Of a stretch of 64,000 bases of DNA, positions 19,386 to 31,054 are shown in pieces (within the stretch, counting starts at the first letter, position 1; each line of letters begins with the position of its first letter). The translations under genes were made by a program, and so were the position numbers. Source of the DNA: Mangrovibacter yixingensis (GTDB taxonomy: Bacteria; Pseudomonadota; Gammaproteobacteria; Enterobacterales; Enterobacteriaceae); the NCBI RefSeq assembly GCF_020523985.1, contig NZ_JAIVKM010000001.1:806001-870000 (forward strand). Reading direction: 5' to 3'. The notes under the pieces were generated by a model. The model made no database searches. It had not been told where the DNA came from and saw only the letters and a program-made list of their open reading frames with translations.

Positions 19386-20609
19386 ATGTCTCAGGTCTAT
19401 CTTTCCCGCAAAGCAGCCCGCCATTTGCACCTTGCAGCGCAGGGGCTACTAAATAAACCCTGCAAGCGTGCAGCACCTACTGATGTTCTCCGGGCCATAC
19501 GCCAAATGGCCTTACTCCAGATAGATACGATTAATATCGTTGCCCGCAGTCCGTGGATTGTGTTGTTCAGTCGATTGGGGCGCTTCCCTTTTCCCTGGCT
19601 GGAAGCCGCACTGTCGCGTGGTGAATTGATTGAATACTGGGCTCATGAAGCCTGTTTCCTGCCGAAAGAAGACTTTGCACTGATACGTCATCGAATGCTT
19701 AACCCACATCAGATGGGCTGGAAATATTCCGCTGAGTGGATGGCTGCCCATGAAAAAGAGATAGCGGAACTGCTGGCGTGGATGGCCGAAAATGGGCCCG
19801 TGCGGGCGGCGGATTTTGCTCACCCCAGGCTCGGGAAAAGCGGGTGGTGGGAGTGGAAACCGCATAAGCGGCACCTCGAAGGATTATTCACTGCCGGGAA
19901 AGTGATGGTGGCATCACGCCATAATTTCCAACGTGTGTACGACCTGACACACAGAATCATGCCCGGTTGGGATGACGCACAGCAAGGGTTAACCCAAAGT
20001 GAAGCCGAAGGAGTGATGCTGTCACGCAGCGCGCAGTGCCTCGGTATTTTTAAACCGGCCTGGCTTGCCGATTACTACCGGCTTAAAAATGTTCAGGCAA
20101 ACACAGTGACGGAACGTTGGCAGGAAGAGCAGCTTGTTACGCGAGTTGAAGTGGAAGACTTAGGAACAATGTGGCTCGATAACAGCCTGTTATCTCTATT
20201 GCCGCAGGCGGAGCAGGGGCGTTTGTATGCTACCCATTCAACAGTGTTATCTCCATTTGACCCGGTAGTGTGGGACCGGCGCCGAGCCTCACAGCTATTC
20301 CAGTTTGAATACCGGCTCGAGTGCTATACGCCCGCGCCAAAAAGACAGTACGGTTATTTTGTGCTGCCCATTTTACATCGGGGCCAGATTGTGGGGCGTA
20401 TGGATGCCAAAATGCACCGCAAAACCAGCGTGCTGGAAGTGATGACACTATGGCTGGAGGAAGGAATTCGCAATAGCCAGCACCTGGAGCAGGGAGTCTG
20501 GCAGGCATTAGTTGATTTTGCCAGCTGGCAGGGAGCGACAGAGATAACATTAGGGCAATTGCCGCCAGCGCTCGCCAGCCTGAAAACGCGGAACATGCAA
20601 ACCAACTAA
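19386..20609 (+). CDS. ycaQ: YcaQ, interstrand-crosslink DNA glycosylase (AlkX/HTH_42 family)
   Basis: A DNA glycosylase of the winged-helix HTH_42 fold; in E. coli it unhooks alkyl interstrand crosslinks. The 407 residues compare with 410 in E. coli. The catalytic motif Q-x-D typical of the YcaQ branch is visible as Q45-I-D47 in [13 protein letters not shown], in contrast to Q-x-Q in the AlkZ branch. The ATG at 19386 has AAGGGGC before it. It lies 36 bp behind lpxK in an envelope-biogenesis operon, with no obvious functional link to its neighbours. Confidence 0.95.
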   Translation: MSQVYLSRKAARHLHLAAQGLLNKPCKRAAPTDVLRAIRQMALLQIDTINIVARSPWIVLFSRLGRFPFPWLEAALSRGELIEYWAHEACFLPKEDFALIRHRMLNPHQMGWKYSAEWMAAHEKEIAELLAWMAENGPVRAADFAHPRLGKSGWWEWKPHKRHLEGLFTAGKVMVASRHNFQRVYDLTHRIMPGWDDAQQGLTQSEAEGVMLSRSAQCLGIFKPAWLADYYRLKNVQANTVTERWQEEQLVTRVEVEDLGTMWLDNSLLSLLPQAEQGRLYATHSTVLSPFDPVVWDRRRASQLFQFEYRLECYTPAPKRQYGYFVLPILHRGQIVGRMDAKMHRKTSVLEVMTLWLEEGIRNSQHLEQGVWQALVDFASWQGATEITLGQLPPALASLKTRNMQTN

Positions 20610-20668
20610 CCTTCAAAGCCAATTATGGTATGCTGAGCATAATTTTTCGGATCCATGACGGAGGAAAT

Positions 20669-20851
20669 ATGGATCACCGTTTACTTGAAATCATCGCCTG
20701 CCCGGTTTGCCAGGGCAAACTCTATTTTAATCAGGAAAAGCATACCCTTATTTGTAAAGTGGATGGTCTGGTTTTCCCAATCGATGAAGGTATTCCTGTC
20801 TTGCTCGAAACAGCAGCGCATCCGTTAGAAAATGACGAGGCTGGTGTATGA
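20669..20851 (+). CDS. ycaR: YcaR, Trm112-like small protein
   Basis: A 60-residue protein of the UPF0434/Trm112-like family, whose function is not settled in bacteria. It shows CPVC and one further cysteine (LICK), part of a zinc-ribbon-like arrangement. The ATG at 20669 follows GGAGGAAAT; the frame is open back to 20630, but that extension is not in the family. Its last codons overlap kdsB by ATGA, so the pair is translationally coupled, as in E. coli. Confidence 0.95.
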   Translation: MDHRLLEIIACPVCQGKLYFNQEKHTLICKVDGLVFPIDEGIPVLLETAAHPLENDEAGV

Positions 20852-21597
20852 GTTTTGTCGCCATTATCCCTGCGCGTTATGCTTCCAGCCGTTTGCCTGG
20901 CAAACCGCTGGTGGATATTGCGGGCAAACCCATGGTGGTTCGGGTACTTGAGCAGGCACGGTTATCGGGCGCTGAACGGGTTATCGTTGCGACTGACCAT
21001 GCTGATGTCGCTGCTGCAGTGCAGGCTGCTGGCGGCGAAGTTTGCATGACTCGTGTTGACCACCACTCTGGAACCGAACGCCTGGCCGAAGTCATCGAAA
21101 AATGCGCATTTGCTGATGACACTATTATTGTCAATGTGCAGGGTGATGAACCACTAATACCGCCAGTTATTATCCGTCAGGTTGCAGATAATCTGGCAGC
21201 CAGTGATGCTGGTATGGCGACGCTGGCTGTACCTATCGATTCGGCTGAGGAAGCCTTTAATCCCAATGCGGTTAAAGTAGTGATGGATGCCAAAGGGCAT
21301 GCTCTCTATTTCTCGCGAGCGGCTATTCCCTGGGAGCGCGACCGTTTTGCTCAGTCCAAAGAGAGCATTGGCGATTGTTTTTTACGCCACATTGGAATTT
21401 ATGCTTACCGTGCCGGGTTTATTCGCCGTTATGTAACCTGGGAACCATCACAACTGGAAAATATCGAAATGCTCGAGCAACTACGGGTACTGTGGTATGG
21501 CGAGAAAATTCATGTTGCGGTTGCGAAAGAAGTTCCAGGAACGGGTGTTGATACACCAAAAGATTTAGAACATGTGCGGGCTGTATTCCGCCAGTGA
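20848..21597 (+). CDS. kdsB: CMP-KDO synthetase (3-deoxy-manno-octulosonate cytidylyltransferase)
   Basis: Activates KDO with CTP to CMP-KDO for addition to lipid A. The 249 residues compare with 248 in E. coli. The nucleotide-binding N-terminus [16 protein letters not shown] (about residues 6-21) and the NVQGDEPLI segment are family marks. It is the last gene of msbA-lpxK-ycaQ-ycaR-kdsB, which thereby groups lipid A phosphorylation, KDO activation and export. A hairpin follows. Confidence 0.98.
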   Translation: MSFVAIIPARYASSRLPGKPLVDIAGKPMVVRVLEQARLSGAERVIVATDHADVAAAVQAAGGEVCMTRVDHHSGTERLAEVIEKCAFADDTIIVNVQGDEPLIPPVIIRQVADNLAASDAGMATLAVPIDSAEEAFNPNAVKVVMDAKGHALYFSRAAIPWERDRFAQSKESIGDCFLRHIGIYAYRAGFIRRYVTWEPSQLENIEMLEQLRVLWYGEKIHVAVAKEVPGTGVDTPKDLEHVRAVFRQ

Positions 21598-21603
21598 TTA
21601 TTT

Positions 21604-21628
21604 CGTGGCGGTACTCGCCGCCACGTTT
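21604..21628 (+). terminator. Intrinsic terminator of the msbA-kdsB operon
   Basis: CGTGGCGG (21604-21611) pairs with CCGCCACG (21618-21625), with a 6-nt loop, followed by TTT. Confidence 0.7.
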
Positions 21629-21763
21629 CAATATAAATTCCCTATGCAATACAATCCCTTCAAATTTTCATCTCTTTTCTGCGCGTAAATTGATCTGGAA
21701 AAGTGACATCCCTGTTTATGGGGCTCATTATTACTAAAGCGGTTTTTCAATGGGCAGGTCAAT

Positions 21764-22657
21764 ATGCAGCAACTACGTGCAGAATTAAGCCATCTGTTGG
21801 GTGAACGATTAAGTCGCATTGAATGTATCAGTGAAAAGCCAGATACCGCCTTGTGGTCCCTTTATGACAGTACGGGTAATGCTTTACCTCTGCTGGCGAA
21901 AAGCTACAGTTCACCGGGTATGGCGTCGCAGATGGCAAGCAAAATCTCTTTATTAGCCCGTACAGGCACAGTTCGCATGCCAGTGGTATACGGCATTATC
22001 TCTCACGAAGAGCAACCCGGCCCGGATGTACTCCTGATGGAGCGGTTAAGAGGGATGCCGGTTGAAGCGCCTACCCGTACACCAGAACGCTGGACGCAGT
22101 TGAAAGACCAGATTGTCGAAGGGCTCCTGGCATGGCACCGACAAGATAGCCGGGGTTGTGTGGGTACTGTTGATAATACCCAAGAAAACCACTGGCCATC
22201 CTGGTACCGCCAACGCATCGAAGTGTTATGGAGCACACTGAATCAGTTCACCAATACTGGCCTGAGCATGCAAGACAAAGCCATTCTGCTCCGTACAAAA
22301 GAAAACTTACCCGGTCTTTTTGCTGGCTTCACCGATAACTGCGTGTTGGTGCATGGCAACTTCACCTTGCGCAGTATGCTGAAAGATTCAAGAACCGATC
22401 AACTTCTCGCTATTCTCAACCCCGGTATTATGCTGTGGGCTCCGCGCGAATTTGATCTGTTCCGCCTTAATGAGTCTGGGTTGTCTGAAAGCCTGTTTTG
22501 GCACTACCAGCAAAAGGCCCCGGTTGATGAGGCCTTTTTATGGCGGCGCTGGTTGTACGTTTTGTGGGATGAAGTCAGCCAGTTACTCAGCACCGGCCGT
22601 ATGAATCGGGCAGCTTTTGATAAAGCCCGTAAAGAACTATTGCCTTGGGTGACCTAA
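21764..22657 (+). CDS. ycbJ: YcbJ, aminoglycoside-phosphotransferase-like protein of unknown function
   Basis: A 297-residue protein equal in length to E. coli YcbJ, in the protein-kinase-like phosphotransferase fold. The likely catalytic-loop equivalent is VLVHGNFTLRSML, with asparagine and histidine but without the usual HGDLHxxN aspartate; KSYSSPGMASQMASK resembles the nucleotide-binding lysine region. Its substrate is unknown. It is monocistronic, and its 3' end overlaps the 3' end of elyC by 21 bp on the opposite strand. Confidence 0.9.
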   Translation: MQQLRAELSHLLGERLSRIECISEKPDTALWSLYDSTGNALPLLAKSYSSPGMASQMASKISLLARTGTVRMPVVYGIISHEEQPGPDVLLMERLRGMPVEAPTRTPERWTQLKDQIVEGLLAWHRQDSRGCVGTVDNTQENHWPSWYRQRIEVLWSTLNQFTNTGLSMQDKAILLRTKENLPGLFAGFTDNCVLVHGNFTLRSMLKDSRTDQLLAILNPGIMLWAPREFDLFRLNESGLSESLFWHYQQKAPVDEAFLWRRWLYVLWDEVSQLLSTGRMNRAAFDKARKELLPWVT

Positions 22658-23410
22658 AAACTTAAGCCATTGCCAGATGCGCCCCAAACTCTCATAAGCG
22701 GCACGGTCGCTGTGCATCAACCATAATGGCGATGGAATTATTTTCTCCCACGGGTTCAGGTCGGCGCTGATAGCCATTTGGTTCGCTGGCGCGGGTTGTG
22801 GATTAAGCCCTTGTTGGTGAAAGAAAATCACGGCTCTTGGCAAGTGAGATGCTGAACTTATCAAAATAAAAGGCTGTTGGCCGATAGCCTTTTTCACTGC
22901 TGCCGCTTCCTCTTGGGTGTCTTTTGGTTGGTCCAGCGTCATGATATGGCTGCGCGGTACCCCCAGGCTTTCAGCGACGCGCGCCCCAGCTTCTGCTGTA
23001 CTTACCGGGTTTCCCTGCGCAGGTGCTCCAGTAAATATCAGTGTTGCATCCGGGTTTTTCAGCCACAATCTTACTCCTTCAGCTACCCTCGGCAGGCTGT
23101 TATTAATCAAATTGGAACTGGGCGCCCACTTAGGATCCCAGGTATAACCCCCGCCAAGAACCACAATATAGTGAACAGTCACCGGGCCTTGCCATGTCGG
23201 CCAGCTGGTTTCCAGAGGGCGTAATAACCGGTCTGCGACAGGTTGCAGGCTCAGGAGTAATAACCCTGCCCAACCTACAGTCATGATAACCTTGCCTGCT
23301 TTTTGCCAGCGGGTGAACCACAGCAAAATAAGTGCCACAGCCATTATGCAAAGAAAAAGCGGCAGAGGTAATAACATGCCGCCAATGAATTTTTTAAGGG
23401 TAAAAAGCAT
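22637..23410 (-). CDS. elyC: ElyC (YcbC), DUF218 envelope biogenesis factor
   Basis: An inner-membrane protein with a DUF218 domain; in E. coli its loss causes lysis at low temperature through defects in peptidoglycan and the undecaprenyl carrier. Two N-terminal membrane helices (about residues 10-60) are followed by the DUF218 core beginning YIVVLGGGYTWDP and containing SASHLPRA. The frame is open far upstream, but the ATG at 23410, preceded by AAGGA, gives 257 residues against 259 in E. coli and starts with the conserved MLFTLKK. It is divergent from cmoM. Confidence 0.94.
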   Translation of the reverse strand: MLFTLKKFIGGMLLPLPLFLCIMAVALILLWFTRWQKAGKVIMTVGWAGLLLLSLQPVADRLLRPLETSWPTWQGPVTVHYIVVLGGGYTWDPKWAPSSNLINNSLPRVAEGVRLWLKNPDATLIFTGAPAQGNPVSTAEAGARVAESLGVPRSHIMTLDQPKDTQEEAAAVKKAIGQQPFILISSASHLPRAVIFFHQQGLNPQPAPANQMAISADLNPWEKIIPSPLWLMHSDRAAYESLGRIWQWLKFLGHPRQ

Positions 23411-23541
23411 TATTCTGCATCCTTTTTGACCATATAACCGTTGATCAGGAATGATCTTACACCAGAGAGCTTCAATATCCTTGCGGCTGTGACAAAATAA
23501 GGGTTTTGCCATTTGCCCGTTTAGCGGGAGGAAGCAAGTTC

Positions 23542-24327
23542 GTGTCTGATCGTAACTTCGATGACATCGCGGAGAAATTCTCACGCAACATTTACGGCAC
23601 CAGTAAAGGCCGTTTGCGCCAGGCCATACTTTGGCAGGATCTGGATTGTATTCTGCAAGGGTTTGGCACGCGTAAGTTGCGAATACTGGACGCGGGCGGC
23701 GGGCTAGGGCAAACAGCATGTAAATTGGCAGCAATGGGCCATGAGGTACTGCTGTGTGATCTCTCCGGCGAAATGATTAGCCGGGCAGAAGCGCTTGCCA
23801 GGGAGCAAGGTGTGAGCGGTAACATGCATTTTGTACAATCGGCAGTGCAACAGGTGCGCGAACATTTGGATTCCCCGGTTGATCTGATATTGTTTCATGC
23901 TGTTCTTGAATGGATAGAAGAACCCGAGCAAGTTCTGGCGAAACTGTGGGAATGCCTTGCTCCTGGAGGGGTGTTTTCGCTGATGTTTTATAACGCGAAT
24001 GGTCTACTTATGCATAACATGGTCGCCGGGAATTTTGCCTATGTGGCGGCGGGTATGCCAAAACGTAAAAAGCGCACGCTTTCGCCAGATCACCCATTAA
24101 AGCCAGAAAGCGTTTACCTCTGGCTGGAGCAAATTGGCTGGAAAATTACCCGTAAAACCGGTGTGCGGGTATTTCATGATTACTTGCGGGAAAAACACCA
24201 GCAGCAAGACTGTTTTGAAGAACTGCTGGAGCTGGAAACTCGCTTTTGTCGTCAGGAGCCCTGGGTAAGCCTTGGGCGGTATATTCATGTGACGGCACAA
24301 AAGCCAGAAGCCAAGGATAAACTATGA
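23542..24327 (+). CDS. cmoM: CmoM (SmtA), tRNA cmo5U methyltransferase
   Basis: A SAM-dependent methyltransferase that converts cmo5U34 to mcmo5U34 in a subset of tRNAs. The start is a GTG at 23542: it follows GGGAGGAAG with ideal spacing and yields 261 residues, the E. coli length; the open frame upstream is not conserved. SAM motif I is [11 protein letters not shown] at about 49-59. It is the first gene of the cmoM-mukF-mukE-mukB operon and overlaps mukF by ATGA, as in E. coli. Confidence 0.96.
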   Translation: MSDRNFDDIAEKFSRNIYGTSKGRLRQAILWQDLDCILQGFGTRKLRILDAGGGLGQTACKLAAMGHEVLLCDLSGEMISRAEALAREQGVSGNMHFVQSAVQQVREHLDSPVDLILFHAVLEWIEEPEQVLAKLWECLAPGGVFSLMFYNANGLLMHNMVAGNFAYVAAGMPKRKKRTLSPDHPLKPESVYLWLEQIGWKITRKTGVRVFHDYLREKHQQQDCFEELLELETRFCRQEPWVSLGRYIHVTAQKPEAKDKL

Positions 24328-25646
24328 GTGAATTTTCCCAGACAGTACCTGAACTGGTTGCCTGGGCCAGAAAGAATGACTTTTCAATTTCACTGCCTGT
24401 CGACCGGCTGGCGTTTTTGCTGGCAATCGCCACACTCAATGGTGAGCGGCTGGAAGGGGAAATGAGTGAAGGCGAACTGGTAGATGCATTTCGTTATGTT
24501 AGCGAAGCATTTGAGCAAGCCAGTGAAACTGTAGTCATGCGTGCAAACAATGCCATCAACGATATGGTACGCCAACGCTTAATCAACCGGTTTACCAGTG
24601 AGCAGGCAGAAGGCAATGCCATCTATCGTTTAACCCCTCTTGGGATTGGTATTACAGATTATTATATCCGCCAACGTGAGTTTTCAACGTTACGGTTGTC
24701 TATGCAATTGTCCATTGTGGCAGGGGAGCTCAAACGTGCGGCAGATGCTGCAGATGAAGGTGGTGACGAGTTCCACTGGCACCGTAATGTGTTTGCTCCC
24801 TTGAAATATTCTGTGGCGGAGATTTTCGACAGCATTGATTTAACTCAGCGCATTATGGATGAGCAACAACAACAGGTGAAAGATGATATTGCTCAACTGC
24901 TGAATAAAGACTGGCGAGCAGCAATTTCCAGTTGTGAGCTATTACTTTCTGAAACATCCGGTACGTTGCGTGAATTGCAAGATACGCTGGAAGCCGCGGG
25001 TGATAAACTGCAGGCTAACCTGCTGCAGATTCAGGACGCTATCCTTGGGCAGGATGATCTGGGTTTTATAGAGCGTTTAATTTTCGACTTACAGAGCAAG
25101 CTCGACCGTATCGTCAGTTGGGGGCAACAGGCGATTGATTTATGGATAGGCTATGACCGCCATATCCATAAATTTATTCGAACAGCTATCGATATGGATA
25201 AAAACCGGGTTTTCGCCCAGCGTTTACGTCAGTCGGTACAAAATTATTTCGATTCGCCCTGGGCGCTGACTTATGCCAACGCCGATCGTCTATTCGATAT
25301 GCGTGATGAGGAGATGTCCTTGCGGGATGATGAGGTCATGGGTGAGTTACCCGTGGACCTTGAATTTGAAGAATTCAACGAAATTCGTGAACAACTGGCC
25401 GCGATGATTGAGCAGTCTCTGCAGGTTTACAAAACCAGAAACCTCCCACTGGATCTCGGCGTGGTGATGCGTGAATATCTGGCGCAATATCCACGTGCGC
25501 GGCATTTTGATGTTGCCCGGATAGTGGTTGACCAGGCTGTGCGGCTGGGTATAGCAGAAGCTGATTTCACTGGGCTGCCAGCTCAGTGGCAACTTATTAA
25601 TGATTACGGAGCCAGGGTGCAGGCGCATGTCATCAACAAATATTGA
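24324..25646 (+). CDS. mukF: Chromosome partition protein MukF (kleisin)
   Basis: The kleisin subunit of the MukBEF condensin that organises sister chromosomes. It has 440 residues, as in E. coli. An N-terminal winged-helix dimerisation part (1-115) is followed by a helical/coiled-coil middle with many Glu/Gln/Leu, and a C-terminal winged-helix that binds the MukB head. It is translationally coupled to cmoM (4-bp overlap) and mukE (20-bp overlap), favouring fixed stoichiometry. Confidence 0.98.
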   Translation: MSEFSQTVPELVAWARKNDFSISLPVDRLAFLLAIATLNGERLEGEMSEGELVDAFRYVSEAFEQASETVVMRANNAINDMVRQRLINRFTSEQAEGNAIYRLTPLGIGITDYYIRQREFSTLRLSMQLSIVAGELKRAADAADEGGDEFHWHRNVFAPLKYSVAEIFDSIDLTQRIMDEQQQQVKDDIAQLLNKDWRAAISSCELLLSETSGTLRELQDTLEAAGDKLQANLLQIQDAILGQDDLGFIERLIFDLQSKLDRIVSWGQQAIDLWIGYDRHIHKFIRTAIDMDKNRVFAQRLRQSVQNYFDSPWALTYANADRLFDMRDEEMSLRDDEVMGELPVDLEFEEFNEIREQLAAMIEQSLQVYKTRNLPLDLGVVMREYLAQYPRARHFDVARIVVDQAVRLGIAEADFTGLPAQWQLINDYGARVQAHVINKY

Positions 25647-26340
25647 ACAAACGATGCCGGTAAAACTGGCACAGGCGATTGCCAACCCACTGTTCCCGGC
25701 CCTTGACAGCCAATTACGTTCTGGCCGTCATATTGGTCTTGATGAACTGGATAATCACGCCTTTTTAATGGATTTTCAGGAAGAGCTTGAACTGTTCTAC
25801 ATCCGTTACAACGTAGAGCTTATTCGTGCCCCTGAAGGTTTCTTTTATCTCCGACCCCGGTCAACAACCCTTATCCCACGCTCCGTGTTATCTGAGCTGG
25901 ACATGATGGTAGGGAAAATCCTCTGTTACCTTTATTTGAGCCCGGAGCGGCTGGCTAATGAAGGGATCTTTACCCAACAAGAACTGTACGACGAACTGCT
26001 GTCACTGGCGGATGAAAGCAAGCTATTAAAACTGGTTAACAACCGCTCTACAGGTTCGGACCTGGACCGGCAGAAGTTACAGGAAAAAGTACGCTCTTCA
26101 CTCAACCGGCTAAGAAGGTTGGGAATGATTTGGTTCCTCGGCCATGACAGTAGCAAGTTCCGCATTTCAGAGTCTGTTTTTCGCTTTGGTGCCGATGTTC
26201 GTGCTGGCGATGACGCGCGAGAAGCGCAGTTACGCATGATACGTGACGGAGAAGCCATGCCAGTAGAGCAGAGCCTGCAGCTTAATGATGAACAGGAAGA
26301 TAATAATAATCAGGAGACAGCGGAGGATGAACAGGAATGA
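25627..26340 (+). CDS. mukE: Chromosome partition protein MukE
   Basis: The KITE-type winged-helix partner of MukF in the MukBEF complex. It has 237 residues against 234 in E. coli; the start at 25627 ([14 protein letters not shown]) is conserved, and the frame upstream of it belongs to mukF reading. The central core ([16 protein letters not shown], then [21 protein letters not shown]) is nearly identical to E. coli, while the acidic C-terminal tail (about 215-237) is variable. It overlaps mukF by 20 bp and mukB by ATGA. Confidence 0.98.
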   Translation: MSSTNIEQTMPVKLAQAIANPLFPALDSQLRSGRHIGLDELDNHAFLMDFQEELELFYIRYNVELIRAPEGFFYLRPRSTTLIPRSVLSELDMMVGKILCYLYLSPERLANEGIFTQQELYDELLSLADESKLLKLVNNRSTGSDLDRQKLQEKVRSSLNRLRRLGMIWFLGHDSSKFRISESVFRFGADVRAGDDAREAQLRMIRDGEAMPVEQSLQLNDEQEDNNNQETAEDEQE

Positions 26341-29300
26341 TTGAACGCGGAAAGTTTCGTTCGCTAACACTGATTAACTGGAATGGTTTCTTTGCCAGAA
26401 CGTTTGATCTCGATGAACTGGTTACGACTCTGTCAGGGGGGAACGGTGCCGGGAAATCAACCACGATGGCTGCTTTTGTCACAGCGCTTATCCCTGATCT
26501 GACTCTGTTGCACTTTCGTAATACAACCGAAGCTGGCGCAACATCCGGCTCTCGTGACAAAGGCCTGCACGGTAAACTCAAAGCGGGTGTCTGCTACTCC
26601 TTCCTGGACGTTATGAATTCACGCCATCAGCGAGTGCTGGTGGGGGTTCGTTTGCAGCAGGTTGCCGGGCGTGATCGTAAGGTTGATATCAAACCTTTCG
26701 CCATCCAGGGGCTGCCAATGGCGATTCAGCCCACTCAACTGGTAACCGAGGCGCTTAATGCTCGCCAGGCCAGAGTGCTGACCTTGCAGGAATTGAAAGA
26801 CAAAACAGAAGCCATGGAAGGGGTGCAGTTCAAGCAGTTTAACTCCATTACTGATTACCATGCTCTTATGTTCGACTTGGGCGTTGTGGCGCGCCGTTTG
26901 CGCTCTGCTTCGGACCGTAGTAAATACTATCGTTTGATTGAAGCCTCACTTTACGGTGGGATCTCCAGCGCCATTACCCGCTCCTTGCGTGATTACCTGC
27001 TACCAGAAAACAGTGGGGTACGTAAAGCATTTCAGGACATGGAAGCTGCTCTGCGTGAAAACCGAATGACGCTGGAAGCCATTCGCGTTACGCAGTCTGA
27101 CCGTGATCTGTTTAAGCACTTAATTTCTGAAGCGACAGATTATGTGGCGGCAGATTATATGCGCCACGCCAATGAACGGCGTATTCATCTTGATCAGGCT
27201 TTGGCTATACGTCAGGAATTATTTACCAGCCGTAAGCAACTGGCAACTGAGCAATATCGCCATGTTGAAATGGCTCGTGAGCTGGCTGAGCAGGCGGGCG
27301 CTGAAGGTGATTTAGAAGCCGATTATCAGGCGGCAAGTGATCACCTGAATCTGGTGCAGACGGCATTGCGCCAACAAGAAAAAATTGAGCGCTACGAGGC
27401 TGATCTTGAAGAGCTGCAAATTCGCCTGGAAGAACAAACTGAGGTGGTGGCAGAAGCTCAGGATCAGCATGAAGAGCATGAAGCGCGTGCTGAAGCCGCA
27501 GAGCTGGAAGTTGATGAACTAAAAAACCAGTTAGCCGACTACCAGCAAGCGTTAGACGTTCAGCAAACCCGTGCCTTGCAGTATCAACAGGCATTACAGG
27601 CCCTTAACCGAGCCCGTGAACTCTGCCATCTGCCAGATTTAACGGTAGAAAGCGCGGATGAATGGCTTGATACCTTCCAGGCAAAAGAGCAGGAAGGGAC
27701 CGAGACGCTGCTTGAACTGGAACAGAAAATGCGTGTTTCACAGACGGCGCATGCACAGTTTGAAGAAGCCTGGAAACTGGTTTGCGCCATTAGTGGGCCG
27801 GTAAGCCGCAGTGACGCCTGGCAAATTGCCCGTGATTTATTGCGGGATGCAGCAGACCAACGCTACCAGGCCGAGCAAGTTCCGGCTCTGCGTATGCGCC
27901 TGTCTGAACTGGAGCAACGCCTGCGTGAACAGCAAGATGCTGAGCGCTTGCTGGCAGAATTCAGCCGTCAGCAAGGTCGTGAAGTATTAGCCGAAGAACT
28001 GGAAACCTGGCAGGAAGAATTTGAAGCTAAAATTGCCAGTCTGTCAGAGCGTGTATCTCAGGCCAGTGAAGAGCGTTCTTCTTTGCGCCAGGAACATGAA
28101 CAACTCCAGCAGAAAATCCAGTTATTGACACAGCGTGCGCCAGTGTGGCTTGCCGCACAAAGTAGCCTGAGCCAGTTGTCTGAACAAAGTGGGGAAGAGT
28201 TTACTTCAGGCCAGGAGATAACTGAGCACCTTCAGCAACTACTGGAGCGTGAACGGGAAAACGTTGTAGAGCGTGACTCTGTCTCCGCCCGCAAACAGGC
28301 AGTAGATGACGAAATTGAGCGCCTGAGCCAGCCCGGTGGTGCTGAAGATGCTCGTCTGAACGCTCTGGCTGAGCGTTTCGGTGGTGTATTACTGTCAGAA
28401 ATATATGATGATGTAGGGCTGGATGACGCACCTTACTTCTCTGCACTTTATGGGCCTTCCCGTCATGCTATTGTGGTCCCCGAATTATCGCGGGTACGTG
28501 AATATCTGGATGGCCTTGAGGATTGCCCTGAAGACCTCTACCTGATTGAAGGTGACCCACAATCATTTGATGACAGCGTCTTCAGTGTTGAAGAGCTGGA
28601 AAAAGCGGTGGTGGTGAAAATTGCCGACCGCCAGTGGCGTTACTCTCGTTTCCCTTCTGTGCCGTTATTTGGCCGTGCCGCTCGTGAAAGCCGTATTGAG
28701 AATTTGCATGCGGAACGCGAAGCACTGGCCGAAAAATTCGCCACACTCTCTTTCGATGTGCAGAAAACGCAACGCCTGCACCAGGCATTCAGCCGTTTTA
28801 TTGGCCAGCATTTGTCTGTTGCGTTTGACGACGATCCGGAAGCCGCTATTCGCCAGCTGAATACGCGCCGCAGCGAAATTGAACGCACCCTGGCACAGCA
28901 TGAGAGTGACAACCAGCAGCAGAAAACCCAGTATGAACAGGCTCGCGAAGGTGTCGCACTGCTTAACCGTCTGTTACCTCGTGCGAATTTGTTAGGTGAT
29001 GACACTCTTGCTGATCGTGTTGAAGAGATTCAGGCGCGTGTTGATGAAGCGCAGGAATCTGCTCGTTATTTCCAGCAACATGGAAATCAATTGGCGCGTT
29101 TGGAGCCAGTTGCCAGCGTACTACAGAGCGACCCAGAGCAATTTGAGCAACTGAAAAGTGACTACGAGAATGCCAAACGTACTCAAACAGAGGCGCGCCA
29201 GCAAGCCTTCGCGTTGGCAGAGGTGGTGCAACGCCGGGCACACTTTAGTTACTCTGATGCGGTTGAAATACTCAGTGGCAATTCCGACTTAAATGAAAAA

Positions 29301-30797
29301 TTGCGCCAGCGCCTTGAACAAGCAGAATCTGAGCGCAGCCGTAGCCGTGAATTATTACGTAGCCATGGTGCACAGCTTAATCAATACCACCAGGTTCTGG
29401 CTTCACTGAAAAGTTCATGGGAAACCAAAAACGAACTGCTGAGTGATTTGCATAAGGAACTGCAGGACATTGGTGTTCGGGCTGATGCTGGTGCTGAAGA
29501 GCGAGCCCGTACCCGCCGTGATGAATTGCATAACCAGTTGTCTGGCAACCGTTCTCGCCGTAATCAGTTAGAAAAACAACTGACGTTCTGCGAAGCTGAA
29601 ATGGATAACCTGACCCGGGCATTACGCCGCCTGGAGCGCAGTTACCATGAAATTCGTGAACAGGTCGTGACTGCGAAAGCAGGCTGGTGCGCGGTGATGC
29701 GCCTGGTGAAAGAAAACGGTGTTGAACGACGGTTGCATCGCCGTGAGCTGGCTTATTTGAGTGGTGACGACTTGCGTTCAATGTCGGATAAAGCTCTGGG
29801 GGCATTGCGCCAGGCAGTAGCCGATAACGAACACCTGCGGGATGTGTTGCGCCTGTCAGAAGACCCCAAACGCCCGGAGCGTAAGATCCAGTTCTTTGTG
29901 GCGGTTTACCAGCACCTGCGTGAGCGTATCCGTCAGGATATTATTCGCACAGATGATCCGGTTGAAGCCATTGAACAGATGGAAATTGAGCTGAGCAGGC
30001 TAACAGAAGAACTGACCTCTCGTGAGCAGAAACTGGCAATCAGTTCTCGCAGCGTAGCAAATATTATTCGCAAGACGATTCAGCGTGAACAGAACCGTAT
30101 TCGTATGCTTAACCAGGGGCTGCAAAGTGTTTCATTTGGGCAGGTTAACAGCGTGCGCTTGAATGTGAATATCCGTGAAGCTCATGCTACATTGCTGGAT
30201 GTACTTTCCGAACAGCATGAGCAACATCAGGATCTGTTTAACAGCCAGCGCCTGACCTTCTCTGAAGCACTGGCAAAACTCTACCAGCGCCTTAACCCGC
30301 AGATAGACATGGGGCAACGTACACCGCAAACCATCGGTGAAGAACTGCTGGATTATCGTAACTACCTCGATATGGAAGTGGAAGTGAACCGTGGCTCTGA
30401 CGGTTGGTTGCGTGCAGAGAGTGGCGCGTTGTCTACAGGTGAAGCTATTGGTACCGGGATGTCTATCCTCGTGATGGTTGTTCAAAGCTGGGAGGATGAA
30501 TCGCGTCGCTTACGTGGAAAAGATATTTCACCATGTCGCTTGTTGTTCCTTGATGAAGCTGCTCGTTTGGATGCGAAGTCGATTGCGACACTGTTTGAAT
30601 TGTGTGAACGCCTTGAAATGCAGTTAATTATTGCTGCGCCGGAAAATATCAGCCCGGAAAAAGGCACCACATATAAACTGATGCGTAAAGTGACTGCTCA
30701 GGGTGAACATGTTCATGTCGTGGGGTTACGTGGTTTTGCTCCACCGTTACCTGAAACGCCTCAAAATGAGGCCCCGCCAGCATCTGATGCTTCATGA
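26337..30797 (+). CDS. mukB: Chromosome partition protein MukB (SMC-like ATPase)
   Basis: The SMC-type ATPase of MukBEF; its dimer entraps DNA and, with MatP excluding it from the Ter region, shapes the chromosome. It has 1486 residues, exactly the E. coli length. Walker [10 protein letters not shown] lies at 34-42 (K40), long coiled coils flank a globular hinge around residue 650-770, the ABC signature is [10 protein letters not shown] and Walker B is [10 protein letters not shown] near the C-terminus. It ends the operon and is followed by a strong terminator. matP, its functional counterpart, lies at 56.8 kb. Confidence 0.99.
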   Translation: MIERGKFRSLTLINWNGFFARTFDLDELVTTLSGGNGAGKSTTMAAFVTALIPDLTLLHFRNTTEAGATSGSRDKGLHGKLKAGVCYSFLDVMNSRHQRVLVGVRLQQVAGRDRKVDIKPFAIQGLPMAIQPTQLVTEALNARQARVLTLQELKDKTEAMEGVQFKQFNSITDYHALMFDLGVVARRLRSASDRSKYYRLIEASLYGGISSAITRSLRDYLLPENSGVRKAFQDMEAALRENRMTLEAIRVTQSDRDLFKHLISEATDYVAADYMRHANERRIHLDQALAIRQELFTSRKQLATEQYRHVEMARELAEQAGAEGDLEADYQAASDHLNLVQTALRQQEKIERYEADLEELQIRLEEQTEVVAEAQDQHEEHEARAEAAELEVDELKNQLADYQQALDVQQTRALQYQQALQALNRARELCHLPDLTVESADEWLDTFQAKEQEGTETLLELEQKMRVSQTAHAQFEEAWKLVCAISGPVSRSDAWQIARDLLRDAADQRYQAEQVPALRMRLSELEQRLREQQDAERLLAEFSRQQGREVLAEELETWQEEFEAKIASLSERVSQASEERSSLRQEHEQLQQKIQLLTQRAPVWLAAQSSLSQLSEQSGEEFTSGQEITEHLQQLLERERENVVERDSVSARKQAVDDEIERLSQPGGAEDARLNALAERFGGVLLSEIYDDVGLDDAPYFSALYGPSRHAIVVPELSRVREYLDGLEDCPEDLYLIEGDPQSFDDSVFSVEELEKAVVVKIADRQWRYSRFPSVPLFGRAARESRIENLHAEREALAEKFATLSFDVQKTQRLHQAFSRFIGQHLSVAFDDDPEAAIRQLNTRRSEIERTLAQHESDNQQQKTQYEQAREGVALLNRLLPRANLLGDDTLADRVEEIQARVDEAQESARYFQQHGNQLARLEPVASVLQSDPEQFEQLKSDYENAKRTQTEARQQAFALAEVVQRRAHFSYSDAVEILSGNSDLNEKLRQRLEQAESERSRSRELLRSHGAQLNQYHQVLASLKSSWETKNELLSDLHKELQDIGVRADAGAEERARTRRDELHNQLSGNRSRRNQLEKQLTFCEAEMDNLTRALRRLERSYHEIREQVVTAKAGWCAVMRLVKENGVERRLHRRELAYLSGDDLRSMSDKALGALRQAVADNEHLRDVLRLSEDPKRPERKIQFFVAVYQHLRERIRQDIIRTDDPVEAIEQMEIELSRLTEELTSREQKLAISSRSVANIIRKTIQREQNRIRMLNQGLQSVSFGQVNSVRLNVNIREAHATLLDVLSEQHEQHQDLFNSQRLTFSEALAKLYQRLNPQIDMGQRTPQTIGEELLDYRNYLDMEVEVNRGSDGWLRAESGALSTGEAIGTGMSILVMVVQSWEDESRRLRGKDISPCRLLFLDEAARLDAKSIATLFELCERLEMQLIIAAPENISPEKGTTYKLMRKVTAQGEHVHVVGLRGFAPPLPETPQNEAPPASDAS

Positions 30798-30821
30798 TTT
30801 TTAGATGAAAAAGTAAAACTG

Positions 30822-30846
30822 AAAACGGGCTACGGCCCGTTTTTTT
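30822..30846 (+). terminator. Intrinsic terminator of the muk operon
   Basis: AAAACGGGC (30822-30830) pairs with GCCCGTTTT (30835-30843), loop TACG, running into seven T. Confidence 0.9.
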
Positions 30847-31054
30847 ACATGCAAAATATCACCTGGTGTGTTTGCCACGTGATATTTTTTTGATTTATCT
30901 TATCGCATTAAAAAATGCTGCTATCTGGCCTGTATTTAACTATCTTTACAAATCATGGCGACAAGCCGCCTGTCTCTTTATATACTTGGGGCAAGTATCA
31001 CCAGGAGTTGTTAATTGATTTACCTGATGAAATAGCATTAAAGGGGGCAGGGAC

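Noticed and set aside
23411-23734. 108-residue N-terminal extension of ElyC
   Set aside because: Cysteine- and arginine-rich, unlike the family, and overlaps the start of the divergent cmoM; the ATG at 23410 has a good ribosome site.
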